NCBI RefSeq assembly: GCF_020103755.1
Contig: NZ_JAHSQD010000024.1
Coordinates: 1-36,845 of the forward strand
Direction: 5' to 3'
Origin: Streptomyces sp. LS1784
GTDB taxonomy: Bacteria; Actinomycetota; Actinomycetes; Streptomycetales; Streptomycetaceae
DNA: 36,845 bases
The position numbers and the translations under genes were made by a program. The notes under the pieces are model-generated. The model searched no databases and was not told the origin of the DNA. It worked only from the letters and a program-made list of their open reading frames with translations. This document shows, piece after piece, positions 20,685 through 29,205 of this stretch (within the stretch, counting starts at the first letter, position 1; each line of letters starts with the position of its first letter).

Positions 20685-23083
20685 GCGCCCTGGGCAAGGT
20701 CGTGCGCTCCGGCGTCGGCCGACGTCGTGTGCAGTCCCTCGTGATGGCCCTGACGACGTTCGCGGCCGTCACCTCCTCGGTGCTCTCGCTCGGTCTGCTG
20801 GCCGCCGTGCAGGCCCCGTTCGACCACGCCTTCAAGGCCCGCAACGGCGCGCATCTGTCGGTCCAGTTCGACGGCTCGAAGGCCACTGCCGCGCAGGCCG
20901 CCGCCACGGCGCACGCCGCCGGCGTCACCGAGGCGTCCGGGCCGTACCCGGTCACCTCCGCCCTGAACACGAGTTTCGGCACGGACTGCACCGCGAACAT
21001 CGCCCCGGGCATGCCGATGGCCGGTCGCGCCGACCAGCCGGTCATCGCCACCACCCGGCCCGACCTGGCCGCCACCTCCGGCCTGGACCATCTGGCCCTG
21101 GTCGATGGCAGGTGGCCGACCAGCGCGAACGAGATCGTCCTGGCTTCATGGGACCATCACTGCGCAGACGGTTCCGTGGTGTTCGACTCGCTGCCGGGCA
21201 AGCCCTCGTTCAAGGTCGTCGGCCTGGCGAACTCGCTGACCAACACCGCCACCGGCTTCCTCACCGCCGACGGCTTCGCGCGGATGACCGCCGCCGGCGC
21301 CAAGACCGACGAGCAGATGCTCTACCGGTTCGCCAAATCCGGGACCGACGCCGACCTCACCACGGACAAGCAGGCGATCGCCGCCGCCGCGCCGGCCGGC
21401 TCGGTCGAGAGCGGACAGTCCTACCTGGCCGCGGAGAAGCAGGCCGTCGGCAGCGCGAAGTCCTTCGTGCCGTTCCTGATCGTCTTCGGCGTCCTCGGCC
21501 TGTTCCTGTCGGTGCTGATCATCGCGATCGTGGTCAGCGGCGCGGTGGTCTCGGGAATCCGGCGCATCGGGATCCTGAAGTCGCTCGGCTTCACCCCCTG
21601 GCAGGTGGCCCGCGCCTACGCCGCACAAGCCCTGATCCCGGCGACGATCGGCGTGGTGGGCGGCACGCTGATGGGCAACGTGCTGGCCGTTCCGGTCCTG
21701 GGCAAAGCCAGCAAGGATCTCGGTGCCGCCGACGCCAGCCTGCCGGTGTGGGTCAGCCTCGTCGTGCCGATCGGCACCTTGGTCATCGTCGGTGTCACCG
21801 CGCTCATCCCGGCACTTCGGGCCGGCCGCATGCCGGCGGTGCAGACCCTGGTCGTCGGCCGTGCCCCGAAGGCCAAGCGCGGCCAAGGCGCGCAGCGCCT
21901 GGCAAGCAGGCTGCCGCTGCCCCGGCCGATGTCGCTGGGACTGGCCCAACCGTTCGCCAAGCCGGCCCGGGCCGCGCTGGTCGGCGCCGCAGTGCTGTTC
22001 GGCGCGGTCAGCGTCACGTTCGCAATGGGGCTGGAGACCGCGTTCACCAAGTACACGGACACGAATACCGCCGGCTTCAACGCCGCGTCGATGATCGTGG
22101 TGCCCGCCGGCACGCCCGCCGGCTTCCACGCCCCCGGCGGCGGCCCTGCCAATCCCCACCTGGACTCCACCGAGGTGGCCGCCGCGATCGCTTCGGTCCC
22201 GGGCACGAAGGCCGCGTTCGGCTGGGGCAACAGCGGCGCGACCCTGATCGGCGCGCCGACGGGGGACCATGCGATTGTGGACACCACCACCGGCGACCTG
22301 TCCTGGACCAACATGGTGCTGCTGCACGGCCGCTGGTACCAGAACCCCGGCGAAGCCGTGATCAACGACTCCCTGGCCTCGACGGCCGGGGTGCACGTCG
22401 GCGACACCGTCACCGTGGCGCAGGACAACAAGCGACTGCCGCTGCGGATCGTCGGCATCGACTTCGATGCCACCAGCAACGCGGTCCTGATGACCGACAA
22501 CGCCTCGTTCACCGCCGCAGGTCTGACGCCGTACATCACCCAGTTCAACGTCAAGCTGGCCGACAACGTCAGCGGCTCCACCTGGTCCGCCTCGGCCACC
22601 GCCGCGCTGACCCCGCTGCACGCCGCGGCCACCCCGAACATCACGTACGCGAACCCCACGGTGCTCACCATGGTCGCCCTGGTGGCCACCCTCACGCTGA
22701 TGATGATCGCGGTCGCCGCGCTCGGCGTGCTGAACACCGTGGTGCAGGACACCCGGGAACGGATCCACGACCTGGGGATCTTCAAGGCCCTCGGGATGAC
22801 GCCCAAGCAGACCATCGCGATGGTGCTGACCTCGGTGAGCCTCACCGGTCTGGTCGCCGGGCTGATCGGGGTCCCGATCGGGATAGCGGTGGAGAAGGCG
22901 ACGATGACCCAGATGGCGAGCGCGATCGGCAGGAACCTGCCGTCGAGCGTGACCGACGTCTACACCGCCGGGATACTGCTCCCGCTGCTGGCCGGCGGGA
23001 TCGCAATCGCCCTGCTCGGCGCCCTGCTGCCGGCCGGCTGGGCGGCCCGCTCCCGGACCGCCACCGCGCTGCGGACCGAGTAG
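20681..23083 (+). CDS. FtsX-family ABC transporter permease
   Basis: 800 residues. Layout: TM1 (about 17-40, LVMALTTFAAVTSSVLSLGL), a large extracellular region, then three helices (VPFLIVFGVLGLFLSVLIIA, ALIPATIGVVGGTLMGNVLA, VWVSLVVPIGTLVIVGVTAL). A second TM (about 427-450), second extracellular region and three final helices (TMVALVATLTLMMIAVAALG ... ILLPLLAGGIAIALLGALLP) repeat the pattern, giving two FtsX units in tandem. This is the streptomycete single-chain form of a MacB/BceB-like permease. It probably exports or removes an envelope-active compound with the adjacent ATPase. Confidence 0.92.
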   Translation: MSALGKVVRSGVGRRRVQSLVMALTTFAAVTSSVLSLGLLAAVQAPFDHAFKARNGAHLSVQFDGSKATAAQAAATAHAAGVTEASGPYPVTSALNTSFGTDCTANIAPGMPMAGRADQPVIATTRPDLAATSGLDHLALVDGRWPTSANEIVLASWDHHCADGSVVFDSLPGKPSFKVVGLANSLTNTATGFLTADGFARMTAAGAKTDEQMLYRFAKSGTDADLTTDKQAIAAAAPAGSVESGQSYLAAEKQAVGSAKSFVPFLIVFGVLGLFLSVLIIAIVVSGAVVSGIRRIGILKSLGFTPWQVARAYAAQALIPATIGVVGGTLMGNVLAVPVLGKASKDLGAADASLPVWVSLVVPIGTLVIVGVTALIPALRAGRMPAVQTLVVGRAPKAKRGQGAQRLASRLPLPRPMSLGLAQPFAKPARAALVGAAVLFGAVSVTFAMGLETAFTKYTDTNTAGFNAASMIVVPAGTPAGFHAPGGGPANPHLDSTEVAAAIASVPGTKAAFGWGNSGATLIGAPTGDHAIVDTTTGDLSWTNMVLLHGRWYQNPGEAVINDSLASTAGVHVGDTVTVAQDNKRLPLRIVGIDFDATSNAVLMTDNASFTAAGLTPYITQFNVKLADNVSGSTWSASATAALTPLHAAATPNITYANPTVLTMVALVATLTLMMIAVAALGVLNTVVQDTRERIHDLGIFKALGMTPKQTIAMVLTSVSLTGLVAGLIGVPIGIAVEKATMTQMASAIGRNLPSSVTDVYTAGILLPLLAGGIAIALLGALLPAGWAARSRTATALRTE

Positions 23084-23108
23084 AACCGGTCGCTCGTAGC
23101 ACTGAGGA

Positions 23109-23160
23109 CCTACCATCTTGAAGCTGTTGGTCAGGGTGATGGCATGGCTGGGATGGTAGG
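23109..23160 (+). terminator. Stem-loop downstream of permease
   Basis: CCTACCATC at 23109-23117 pairs perfectly with GATGGTAGG at 23152-23160, 25 bases after the permease stop. The 34-base loop is long, so this may be an IS remnant end instead. Confidence 0.4.
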
Positions 23161-23266
23161 TGCTCGTGCTCGTGCTGGTCGTGGGCGGCTGTCTGCGGTC
23201 TCGATCGTTTGACGTTTCCCGGTTTCGGCGTCGCAGAGCGCGGTGGGGTTCCTGCGCTCTGGATCC

Positions 23267-23618
23267 ATGACGGATTCGGTGATGCTGGAACGGATCGCCG
23301 CTCGGCGTGCCGAGCTGGACCTTCTGGAGGAGGAACTGGTCAAGCGGCTGGCCGACGTGCGGGTCGAGCGTGATGAACTGGTGGTGGCCGAACGCGTCGT
23401 GCAGCGGATCAGGGAGCAGGGCCTTGGTGAGTACTTGTCGCTTGCGCCCGCGCCACCGGAAGCCCAGGTGGGCGGCCGGTCGGTGTGACTGATCCCGACT
23501 CGTGCCGTCGGCGTCTGTCCCGATACGCTCCCGCCGGACTATCAGCGCATCTTGACCATCGTGCGGGACGCGGCTGGGCCGGTCACGGTCAAGGAGGTCG
23601 GCGGGGTGCTCGGCCTTC
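23267..23618 (+). pseudogene. IS accessory coiled-coil / winged-helix ORF, frameshifted
   Basis: ATG 23267: MTDSVMLERIAARRAELDLL, EEELVKRLADVRVERDELVV, AERVVQRIREQGLGEYLSLA, then stop at 23486-23488. The expected C-terminal wing appears in another frame: LPPDYQRILTIVRDAAGPVT VKEVGGVLGLPVE, ending at the hairpin at 23619. Same design as the accessory gene at 7781-8180: N-terminal coiled coil, C-terminal winged helix. Here no transposase remains beside it. Confidence 0.65.
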
Positions 23619-23647
23619 CGGTGGAACTTCAACGTGAAGTTCCACCG
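23619..23647. terminator. Perfect 13-bp stem-loop, bidirectional terminator
   Basis: CGGTGGAACTTCA-ACG-TGAAGTTCCACCG, four bases after the stop of the TIGR04222 gene on the minus strand and at the end of the accessory ORF remnant on the plus strand. Position and perfection suggest a terminator serving both convergent units. Confidence 0.7.
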
Positions 23648-23650
23648 CGG

Positions 23651-24559
23651 TCAGGAGCCGTTGCCGCAGCTCGAACCACAACTTGTCCCGCAGCCCAACG
23701 CACAACCGGTCCCGCAGCTCGCGCCGCTGTAGCTGCCACCGCCGATGCCGCGGGTGGTGCCGGCGCGCTTGCGGGCCCGAGCCCGGGAGGCTTCGAGGCA
23801 GATCCGCAGGGCATGGTCCACCGGCAGAGCCGACAGCCCGGCCAGGGCCACGGCCATCGGCCCGTGCTCGCGACGGTCGACCGTGGGCCCGTGCTCGCGA
23901 CGGTCGGCCGCCCGGGCTTCGGAGAGTACGCGGGAGCCGAGCGAGGTGTACCGGTCCCGGGCTTCCCAGGGCGGCTCCACGAGATAGTTGACCAACAGGG
24001 CCACCGCGAACAGCACGGGGAAAGCCACCAGTGGGAAAAGCCAGTTGTCGTGCCGCACGAGCGTGAACACGAATGCGGCCACACCCGCCACGGCCACCGC
24101 GCCGGACGCCACGGGCGTCCAACCGTAGGCCAGCCACATCCGGTCGACCAACTCACGGTCGTTGAGTAGGCCCGCGACCGCCAGTCGGCTGCGCAGGGCC
24201 TGCGCCGGCGGGTCGTAGTCCACCCATGTGATCAGCTTCCCCATGTCACCGGTGCGGGTGGGGCCGAGGCGGCGCACGACCTCCGCCTCGAAGCCGTCCT
24301 CCGGGCAGGCGAGGGCCGTGGTCGCGGTGACGTCCCCCGTACGGGAGACGACGATCCGGCCCGCCTCGTACATTTCCAAGAGCTTCAACTCCGCCAGGTG
24401 GTGTGCCAGACAGGCGAGTTCCTCTAGTCCGAGGTCGAACTCCCGTCCCGCCGCCAGCCGTTCGGCCCGGTTCAGCCCACGCGCCTTGGCCCGGAAATTG
24501 AGCCAGGCCGCGGCCAGTCCCATACCCGTCCCTGCCAGCAGGACCAGTACCACCCACAT
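23651..24559 (-). CDS. TIGR04222-domain membrane protein
   Basis: 302 residues; ATG 24559 with AGGGGG upstream. N-terminal helix (MWVVLVLLAGTGMGLAAAWL) followed by the family core (DLGLEELACLAHHLAELKLL ...GRIVVSRTGDVTATT). Two further helices at about 148-190 (SGAVAVAGVAAFVFTLVR, LFPLVAFPVLFAVALLVNYL). The tail is typical: Gly-Cys-rich GASCGTGCALGCGTSCGSSC. A 27-bp tandem duplication gives DRREHGPTV DRREHGPMA. Function unknown for the family. Confidence 0.85.
   Translation of the reverse strand: MWVVLVLLAGTGMGLAAAWLNFRAKARGLNRAERLAAGREFDLGLEELACLAHHLAELKLLEMYEAGRIVVSRTGDVTATTALACPEDGFEAEVVRRLGPTRTGDMGKLITWVDYDPPAQALRSRLAVAGLLNDRELVDRMWLAYGWTPVASGAVAVAGVAAFVFTLVRHDNWLFPLVAFPVLFAVALLVNYLVEPPWEARDRYTSLGSRVLSEARAADRREHGPTVDRREHGPMAVALAGLSALPVDHALRICLEASRARARKRAGTTRGIGGGSYSGASCGTGCALGCGTSCGSSCGNGS
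23859..23906. repeat. 27-bp tandem duplication in TIGR04222 gene
   Basis: GGCCCGTGCTCGCGACGGTC occurs at 23859 and again at 23886, an in-frame duplication of nine codons in the cytoplasmic loop region. Confidence 0.8.
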
Positions 24560-24848
24560 GACGCCCCCTACGAGTCACTCCAGTGTGGGTACGCCCCGGG
24601 CCACCCGGCAAGTCCCCCACCTGCCCCGCGGCTACGCTCTGCTGTCCGGCCGCGCGGACCTGGCTGCCGTCGCCTGAAGCGGCGGGCCCGGCCCGTGAGC
24701 GTGGGAGCGCTGCAGGGCCGGGCCTTCGTTTTCGGCGACGGAGCCCGCTGGACGAGGCCACCGGCCCGGGGCAGGCTCGTGTACGGGCACCTCTCCCCGG
24801 CCGGAAGGGAGCTCTCATATCCCCCCGGCACGGCACACTCACTGAGAA

Positions 24849-25010
24849 CACCGGCGCCACCGCACCGCTGCTACGGATCACCACTACGACAATCCCTGGG
24901 GCCGCCCAGGTCCTCCACCTGAACGGCGAAGTCGACCACGACCAGCGCCAGCGGCTGGAGAGCGCGCCTACGACAGGATCAACCCGACCACGGGGCCGGT
25001 CGAGCGTCGC
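24849..25010 (+). pseudogene. STAS-domain (anti-sigma factor antagonist) remnant
   Basis: Reads TENTGATAPLLRITTTTIPG AAQVLHLNGEVDHDQRQRLE SA, the N-terminal strands of an anti-anti-sigma factor (V-L-x-L-x-G-E-x-D). The phosphorylatable Ser region and the remaining helices are not recognisable downstream, apart from a distorted FCD-like stretch near 25015. No start codon. The rest of the 24560-25189 interval holds nothing I can call. Confidence 0.55.
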
Positions 25011-25189
25011 CAGGGCTCTTCTGCGACCGCCGGTCGGTCGCGAAGGTCGGACCGAGCTTCATCGGGATGTACGGCGGGCGCATACGGGAGCCGCTGTCCA
25101 ACGCCTCGCCACCATACGAACGGTCGCCTGCGTGCCCGTGGTCGGCCTGCGCTCCGCGCGGCCGACCACGGGCCGGACCGGCCACGTGG

Positions 25190-26116
25190 TCAGTGCAGGA
25201 CGGTCCGCGGGGTGGCGGGGACGGGCGCGAGCCGGTAGGCGTTCTCGTGGGTAACCACGAGGCCGGCGGTGGGCGGTGCGAAGTGCGTGCCGAGGACCAG
25301 GGTGTCCGTGTCGGCGAGGGAGCCGAGCAGCTTGCGGCGCGAGGCCTCGGACTGCGCCGGGTCGATGTCGACGCAGGCGCCGATGGCGGGGTGGGCGAAC
25401 TGGACCGGGTGGTGGATGCAGTCGCCGGTGATCAGCGCCGTCTCCCCCTGGCTGGTCAGCTCGACGGCGATGTGGCCGGGGGTGTGACCGGGCGTGGGCA
25501 GCAGGCGCAGGCCCGGGGCGATCTCGACACCCTCGGCTGGGACGTCGACGAGGTCGAGCAGCCGTGCCTCCTCGACCGGGACCACGGAGTCGCGGAACAT
25601 GTGCCTGCGTGCCTCCTCCATGTCGTACGTGGCCCAGAACTCCCGCTCGGCGCGGGATGTGACGTAGCGGGCGTTGGGGAAGGTGGGGACCCACTCGCCA
25701 TTCACCTCCTGCGTGTTCCAGCCGACGTGGTCGGCGTGCAGGTGGGTGAGGATCACCAGATCGACGGAGTCCGGGTGGAAGCCGGCAGCGGTGAGGCGCT
25801 CGAGAAAGTCGGTCCGCAGGTTGTGCCACGCCGGGTTGGCCCGCTCCTTGCCGTTGCCGATGCCGGTGTCGACGAGGATGCGCAGCCCGCCGACGGTGAA
25901 GGCGAAGCTGTGGCTGTCGATGTGCAGGATGCCCTCGTGGTCGGCGAAGTCAGGTTGCAGCCAGTCCTGGTGCTTGACCACGTCCGTGGTGGCGTTCGGC
26001 AGCAGCCAGGGGCCGGTCGCGGGCGGCAGGAGGACCTCGTCGATGCGGTGGACGGTGACAGCGCCCACGGCCCAGGAGGGGATGGCGGTGGTCTGGCCGG
26101 TCGGTGAAGCGTTCAT
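25190..26116 (-). CDS. MBL-fold metallo-hydrolase (lactonase-like)
   Basis: 308 residues. Zinc motif H125-L-H127-A-D129-H130 (VILTHLHADHVGW), then the later ligands in LLPTPGHTPGHIAVE and ALITGDCIHHP. The N-terminal layout (VHRIDEVLLPPATGPWLLPN, HSFAFTVGGLRILVDTGIGN) matches the quorum-quenching lactonase/AttM-like branch and related hydrolases. It acts in the cytoplasm (no signal). Thirty bases downstream of the MFS gene on the same strand, so one operon, divergent from the amidase genes. Likely opens a lactone or other ester in a substrate handled by this cluster; the actual substrate is not visible. Confidence 0.88.
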   Translation of the reverse strand: MNASPTGQTTAIPSWAVGAVTVHRIDEVLLPPATGPWLLPNATTDVVKHQDWLQPDFADHEGILHIDSHSFAFTVGGLRILVDTGIGNGKERANPAWHNLRTDFLERLTAAGFHPDSVDLVILTHLHADHVGWNTQEVNGEWVPTFPNARYVTSRAEREFWATYDMEEARRHMFRDSVVPVEEARLLDLVDVPAEGVEIAPGLRLLPTPGHTPGHIAVELTSQGETALITGDCIHHPVQFAHPAIGACVDIDPAQSEASRRKLLGSLADTDTLVLGTHFAPPTAGLVVTHENAYRLAPVPATPRTVLH

Positions 26117-26146
26117 GGTCCGTCGTTCCTTTGTTGTTCGGTGGTT

Positions 26147-27397
26147 TCAGCGGAGGTGGCCGTCTGTGATGCGGAGTGCCTTGCGTCCGGAGGCGGTGAG
26201 TGCTGCCGCCGCCGCGACGGCGAGGAGTGCGGCGGCCACGGCGTAGGCGAGGGAAGCAGTCCGCAGTCCGAAGTGTTGGGCGGCGGCGCCCGTGGCGATG
26301 GCGGGCAGGCTCATGGACAGGTAGCTGAGGACGTAATAGGCGGCCAGGGTCGCGGCGCGGTCCCCTTCGTCGAACGAGGCGAGCATCATGCGGAGCGCGC
26401 CTTGGGAGACAGCGCCGAAGGCGATGCCGGCCAGGGCCGCGCCGCCGTAGACGGCGGTCAGGCTGGCGTTGTGCAGACCGAGCAGGCTCAGGGCCGTGGA
26501 GGGGATGACCACCAGGGTTCCGCCGGTGGCGGCGGCGAGCGGTGCGGTCCTGCGCAGCCTCCACACGGTGAGCGCGGCCCCGGCACTGACAACGAAGAAG
26601 ACCATCCCGGCAAACACGTGCGGGGCGCCGGGGGCGACCAGGCGTACGAGCGCCGGTCCGAGGGAGGAGTAGAAGCCGCCCAGCGCCCAGACGGCGGCGA
26701 CTCCGGTGCCGGCTGCCAGCAGGGCGCGGCGCGCCGAGGGCGGCACGGCGAGCCGCGGACGCAGGGAGCGCAGCGCGCCAGGGTGTGGGTGGGCCGTCTC
26801 CGGCGTCAGGATGACCGCGATCGTCTGGGCGGCGAAGAGTGCCGCCAGGACTACGTACACGGTGGCCGTGGGAGCCGGAACGAAGCGCACGAGCAGGGTG
26901 GAGACCAGTACGCCGGCCGACATGCCGACGATTGGGGCGATGCTGTTGGCCAGGGCGGACCGGCCGGGACGCCGGGGGTCCTCAAGGTCGAGGAGGGCGG
27001 CGCCCGCGGCGCTGGTGGCGGCGCCCGTGGCCGCCCCTTGCAGGATGCGGGCGGCGATGAGCGGTCCGGCGCCGTCCGCCGAGGCCAGCAGCAGCATGGA
27101 GGCTGCCTCCAGGACCAGGGCACCCATCAGGACGGGCCGCCGCCCCAGGTGGTCGGAGAGCCCTCCGACGATGAGCAGGGCCACCAGCAGCGTCAGGGAG
27201 TAGGCGCTGAAGACCACCGTGATCGTCAGGGCGGTCAGGCCCCATTGGTCCTGGTACAGGGGGTACAGCGGCGTCGGCGCACTGGAGGCGGCCAGGAGGA
27301 GGGCGACGATCGACACGTCGAGGGCGAAGGAGGCCGCGCGGGTGCGGGCTGCGGGGCACAGGCATTGCGCTGCCGCGTCTGACGTGGCGTTGGACAT
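26147..27397 (-). CDS. MFS transporter
   Basis: 416 residues with about 12 membrane helices. The signature between TM2 and TM3 is GGLSDHLGRRPVLMGALVLE. Other helices include FALDVSIVALLLAASSAPTP, VFSAYSLTLLVALLIVGGLS, AGMVFFVVSAGAALTVWRL. No long loops. ATG 27397 lies 30 bases from an AT-rich region holding TTTGCTTTAA-type sites, so it is probably repressed by the TetR gene at 29206. It could import the substrate of the hydrolases or expel a toxic form. Confidence 0.9.
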   Translation of the reverse strand: MSNATSDAAAQCLCPAARTRAASFALDVSIVALLLAASSAPTPLYPLYQDQWGLTALTITVVFSAYSLTLLVALLIVGGLSDHLGRRPVLMGALVLEAASMLLLASADGAGPLIAARILQGAATGAATSAAGAALLDLEDPRRPGRSALANSIAPIVGMSAGVLVSTLLVRFVPAPTATVYVVLAALFAAQTIAVILTPETAHPHPGALRSLRPRLAVPPSARRALLAAGTGVAAVWALGGFYSSLGPALVRLVAPGAPHVFAGMVFFVVSAGAALTVWRLRRTAPLAAATGGTLVVIPSTALSLLGLHNASLTAVYGGAALAGIAFGAVSQGALRMMLASFDEGDRAATLAAYYVLSYLSMSLPAIATGAAAQHFGLRTASLAYAVAAALLAVAAAAALTASGRKALRITDGHLR

Positions 27398-27424
27398 GGA
27401 AACCCTCCCGCTAAACGCAATTGG

Positions 27425-27467
27425 TTTGCTTTAATCCACGGTAGGCCCTAGTGTCAGCTAAAGCAAA
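27425..27467. promoter_or_regulatory. Divergent promoter with inverted TTTGCTTT motif
   Basis: GTTTGCTTTAA (motif at 27425-27434) and its complement-type CTAAAGCAAAC (27458-27468) form 9-bp inverted arms about 25 bases apart between the MFS and AtzG-like genes. TTTGCTTTAA recurs at 29187-29196 directly before the TetR gene. This is the likely operator region for both divergent operons. Confidence 0.65.
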
Positions 27468-27538
27468 CTGTTAGCTTTTGGCGCGGAGAGTTGCCCGAGG
27501 CTGCTTCGTTGCTCCAGTCCGATCAGGAGAGAACGTTC

Positions 27539-27748
27539 ATGTCCGCTGCCGAACTCACGCCATCGGAGGCGGCCCGCTGGGCCGACCGCGCCGGGCTCCC
27601 ACTGCCGGCCGACCGGCTCGCCGCGGTGGCCGCCACCGCCAACCACATCCAGTCCGTCGTCGCGATCCTGCGGGAACTGGACTTCGGAGACACCCCGCCT
27701 GCCGCCGCCTACCGCGCCGGAGAGGAGAAGAACGATGCAGCCGTATGA
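27539..27748 (+). CDS. AtzG-like small amidase subunit (DUF4089)
   Basis: 69 residues; ATG 27539 preceded by AGGAGA. SAAELTPSEAARWADRAGLP, AATANHIQSVVAILRELDFG, DTPPAAAYRAG: two helices and an extended tail as in AtzG, the GatC-like partner of the carboxybiuret hydrolase AtzE. It overlaps the amidase start by 14 bases, fitting a stable two-subunit enzyme. The small partner probably stabilises the amidase and lies along its surface. Confidence 0.8.
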   Translation: MSAAELTPSEAARWADRAGLPLPADRLAAVAATANHIQSVVAILRELDFGDTPPAAAYRAGEEKNDAAV

Positions 27749-29123
27749 ACTGTCCATCGCCGCAGCCGCTGACGCGATCCGGGCGCGAAAGCTGTCCCCC
27801 GTCGAGCTGGTGGACTCCGTCCTCGACCGCCTCGAGCAGGTGGAGCGGCACCTTCAGGCATACGTCACCGTCGCGGCGGAGGAGGCCCGCCGGGCGGCGC
27901 GCGAGGCTGAGCAGGATGTCGCAGCCGGCCGTCTGCACGGCCCGTTGCACGGCATCCCCATGGGGCTGAAAGACCTGATCGACGTCGCCGGCGCGGCCAC
28001 CACGGCCAGCTCCCGGGTCCGGGCGGACCACCGCGCCGAGGCCGACAGCACGGTCGCCGCCCGCCTGGCCGCGGCCGGTGCGGTCCTGCTCGGCAAGACG
28101 CACACCCATGAGTTCGCCTACGGTCTGACCACCCCGCAGACCCACAACGCCTGGGATCGGGGCCGGGTCGCCGGCGGCTCCAGCGGCGGTTCCGCCGTCG
28201 CCGTCGCCGCGGGCGCCGCGACCTTCGCTCTGGGCACCGACACCGGCGGATCGATCCGGGTGCCCTCCGCGCTCAACGGAGTCGTCGGCCTCAAGCCGAC
28301 CTACGGCCTCGTCCCCCGCCACGGTGTGACGTCCCTGTCCTGGTCGCTGGACCACGTGGGCCCGATCACCCGCACCGTGGAGGACGCCGCCCTGGTCCTG
28401 TCCGTCCTGGCCGGCCACGATCCCCGCGACCCCGCCTCCCTGGTCACCGCCGGCCCGGACTACCGGCCCGGCGGCGCCACGGAACTGACGGGCCTGCGCA
28501 TCGGCGTGCCGCGCAACTACTACTTCGACCACGTCGACCCTGAGGTGGAGGCCGCCGTCCGGCTCGCCACAGCCGAGCTCGAGAGCCTCGGAGCGCAGCT
28601 CGTCGAGGTCGAGATCCCGATGACGCGCTACATCCAGGCCACCCAGTGGGGCCTGATGGTGCCGGAGGCCACCGCCTACCACGAGCGCACCGTGCGCGCC
28701 GTCCCCGAGCTGTACCAGGCTGACGTGCGGATCCTTCTCGAAGTCGGCGAGCTGATGCCGGCCGGGGACTACCTGCGCGCCCAGCGCTCGCGCACCCTCA
28801 TGCAGCAGGCCTGGGCCCGCCTGCTGGAGGAGGTCGACGTGATCGCCGCCCCGACGGTCCCGGCCACTGCGGTGAAGGCGGACGACGAGTCGATCACCTG
28901 GCCGGACGGCACCGTCGAGGGGGTCTCCGACGCCTACGTACGCCTCTCCGCCCCCGCCAACATCACCGGGGTGCCCTCGCTGTCCGTCCCGGTCGGCCAC
29001 GACACGACAGGCCTGCCCATCGGCATGCAGCTGCTCGGCCGCCCCCTCGGGGAGCCGGTGCTGCTGCGGGTCGGTCACGCCTACGAGCAGACCCGGCCCG
29101 CACGCCGGCTGGCAGCGGTGTGA
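27735..29123 (+). CDS. Amidase-signature hydrolase, AtzE-like
   Basis: 462 residues, full-length. Catalytic triad of the amidase signature family visible: K79 (MGLKDLID), cis-Ser 149 (AGGSSGGSAVAVAAG) and nucleophile S173 (GTDTGGSIRVPS). N-terminal ELSIAAAADAIRARKLSPVE and the C-terminal end PSLSVPVGHDTTGLPIGMQL are family-typical. With the AtzG-like gene in front it belongs to the AtzE/GatA type, hydrolysing a small amide or carboxyurea. No cyanuric-acid hydrolase is nearby, so the substrate need not be carboxybiuret. Same operon as AtzG-like; TetR gene follows. Confidence 0.9.
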   Translation: MQPYELSIAAAADAIRARKLSPVELVDSVLDRLEQVERHLQAYVTVAAEEARRAAREAEQDVAAGRLHGPLHGIPMGLKDLIDVAGAATTASSRVRADHRAEADSTVAARLAAAGAVLLGKTHTHEFAYGLTTPQTHNAWDRGRVAGGSSGGSAVAVAAGAATFALGTDTGGSIRVPSALNGVVGLKPTYGLVPRHGVTSLSWSLDHVGPITRTVEDAALVLSVLAGHDPRDPASLVTAGPDYRPGGATELTGLRIGVPRNYYFDHVDPEVEAAVRLATAELESLGAQLVEVEIPMTRYIQATQWGLMVPEATAYHERTVRAVPELYQADVRILLEVGELMPAGDYLRAQRSRTLMQQAWARLLEEVDVIAAPTVPATAVKADDESITWPDGTVEGVSDAYVRLSAPANITGVPSLSVPVGHDTTGLPIGMQLLGRPLGEPVLLRVGHAYEQTRPARRLAAV

Positions 29124-29173
29124 CGAACCGACGGAGTGGCTCCGGCCGCACCGGCCGGGGCCAGGACGAGCGC

Positions 29174-29196
29174 TTGAAGCAGCATATTTGCTTTAA
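29174..29196. promoter_or_regulatory. Putative operator before TetR gene
   Basis: TTGAAGCA-7 bases-TGCTTTAA is a dyad with 7 of 8 matches, nine bases before the ATG. The right half belongs to TTTGCTTTAA, which also stands at 27425-27434. Autoregulation by the TetR protein is the simplest reading. Confidence 0.65.
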
Positions 29197-29205
29197 GGTG
29201 GTTCC

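Noticed and set aside
21146-23632. 828-codon minus-strand frame over the permease
   Set aside because: Shadow of the permease gene: composition is biased and no domain is recognisable.
12441-23646. Shared 13-mer GTGAAGTTCCACC at 12441 and 23634 as common IS end
   Set aside because: A 13-base match is expected by chance several times in a window of this size, and the second site is explained as one arm of a perfect terminator hairpin.
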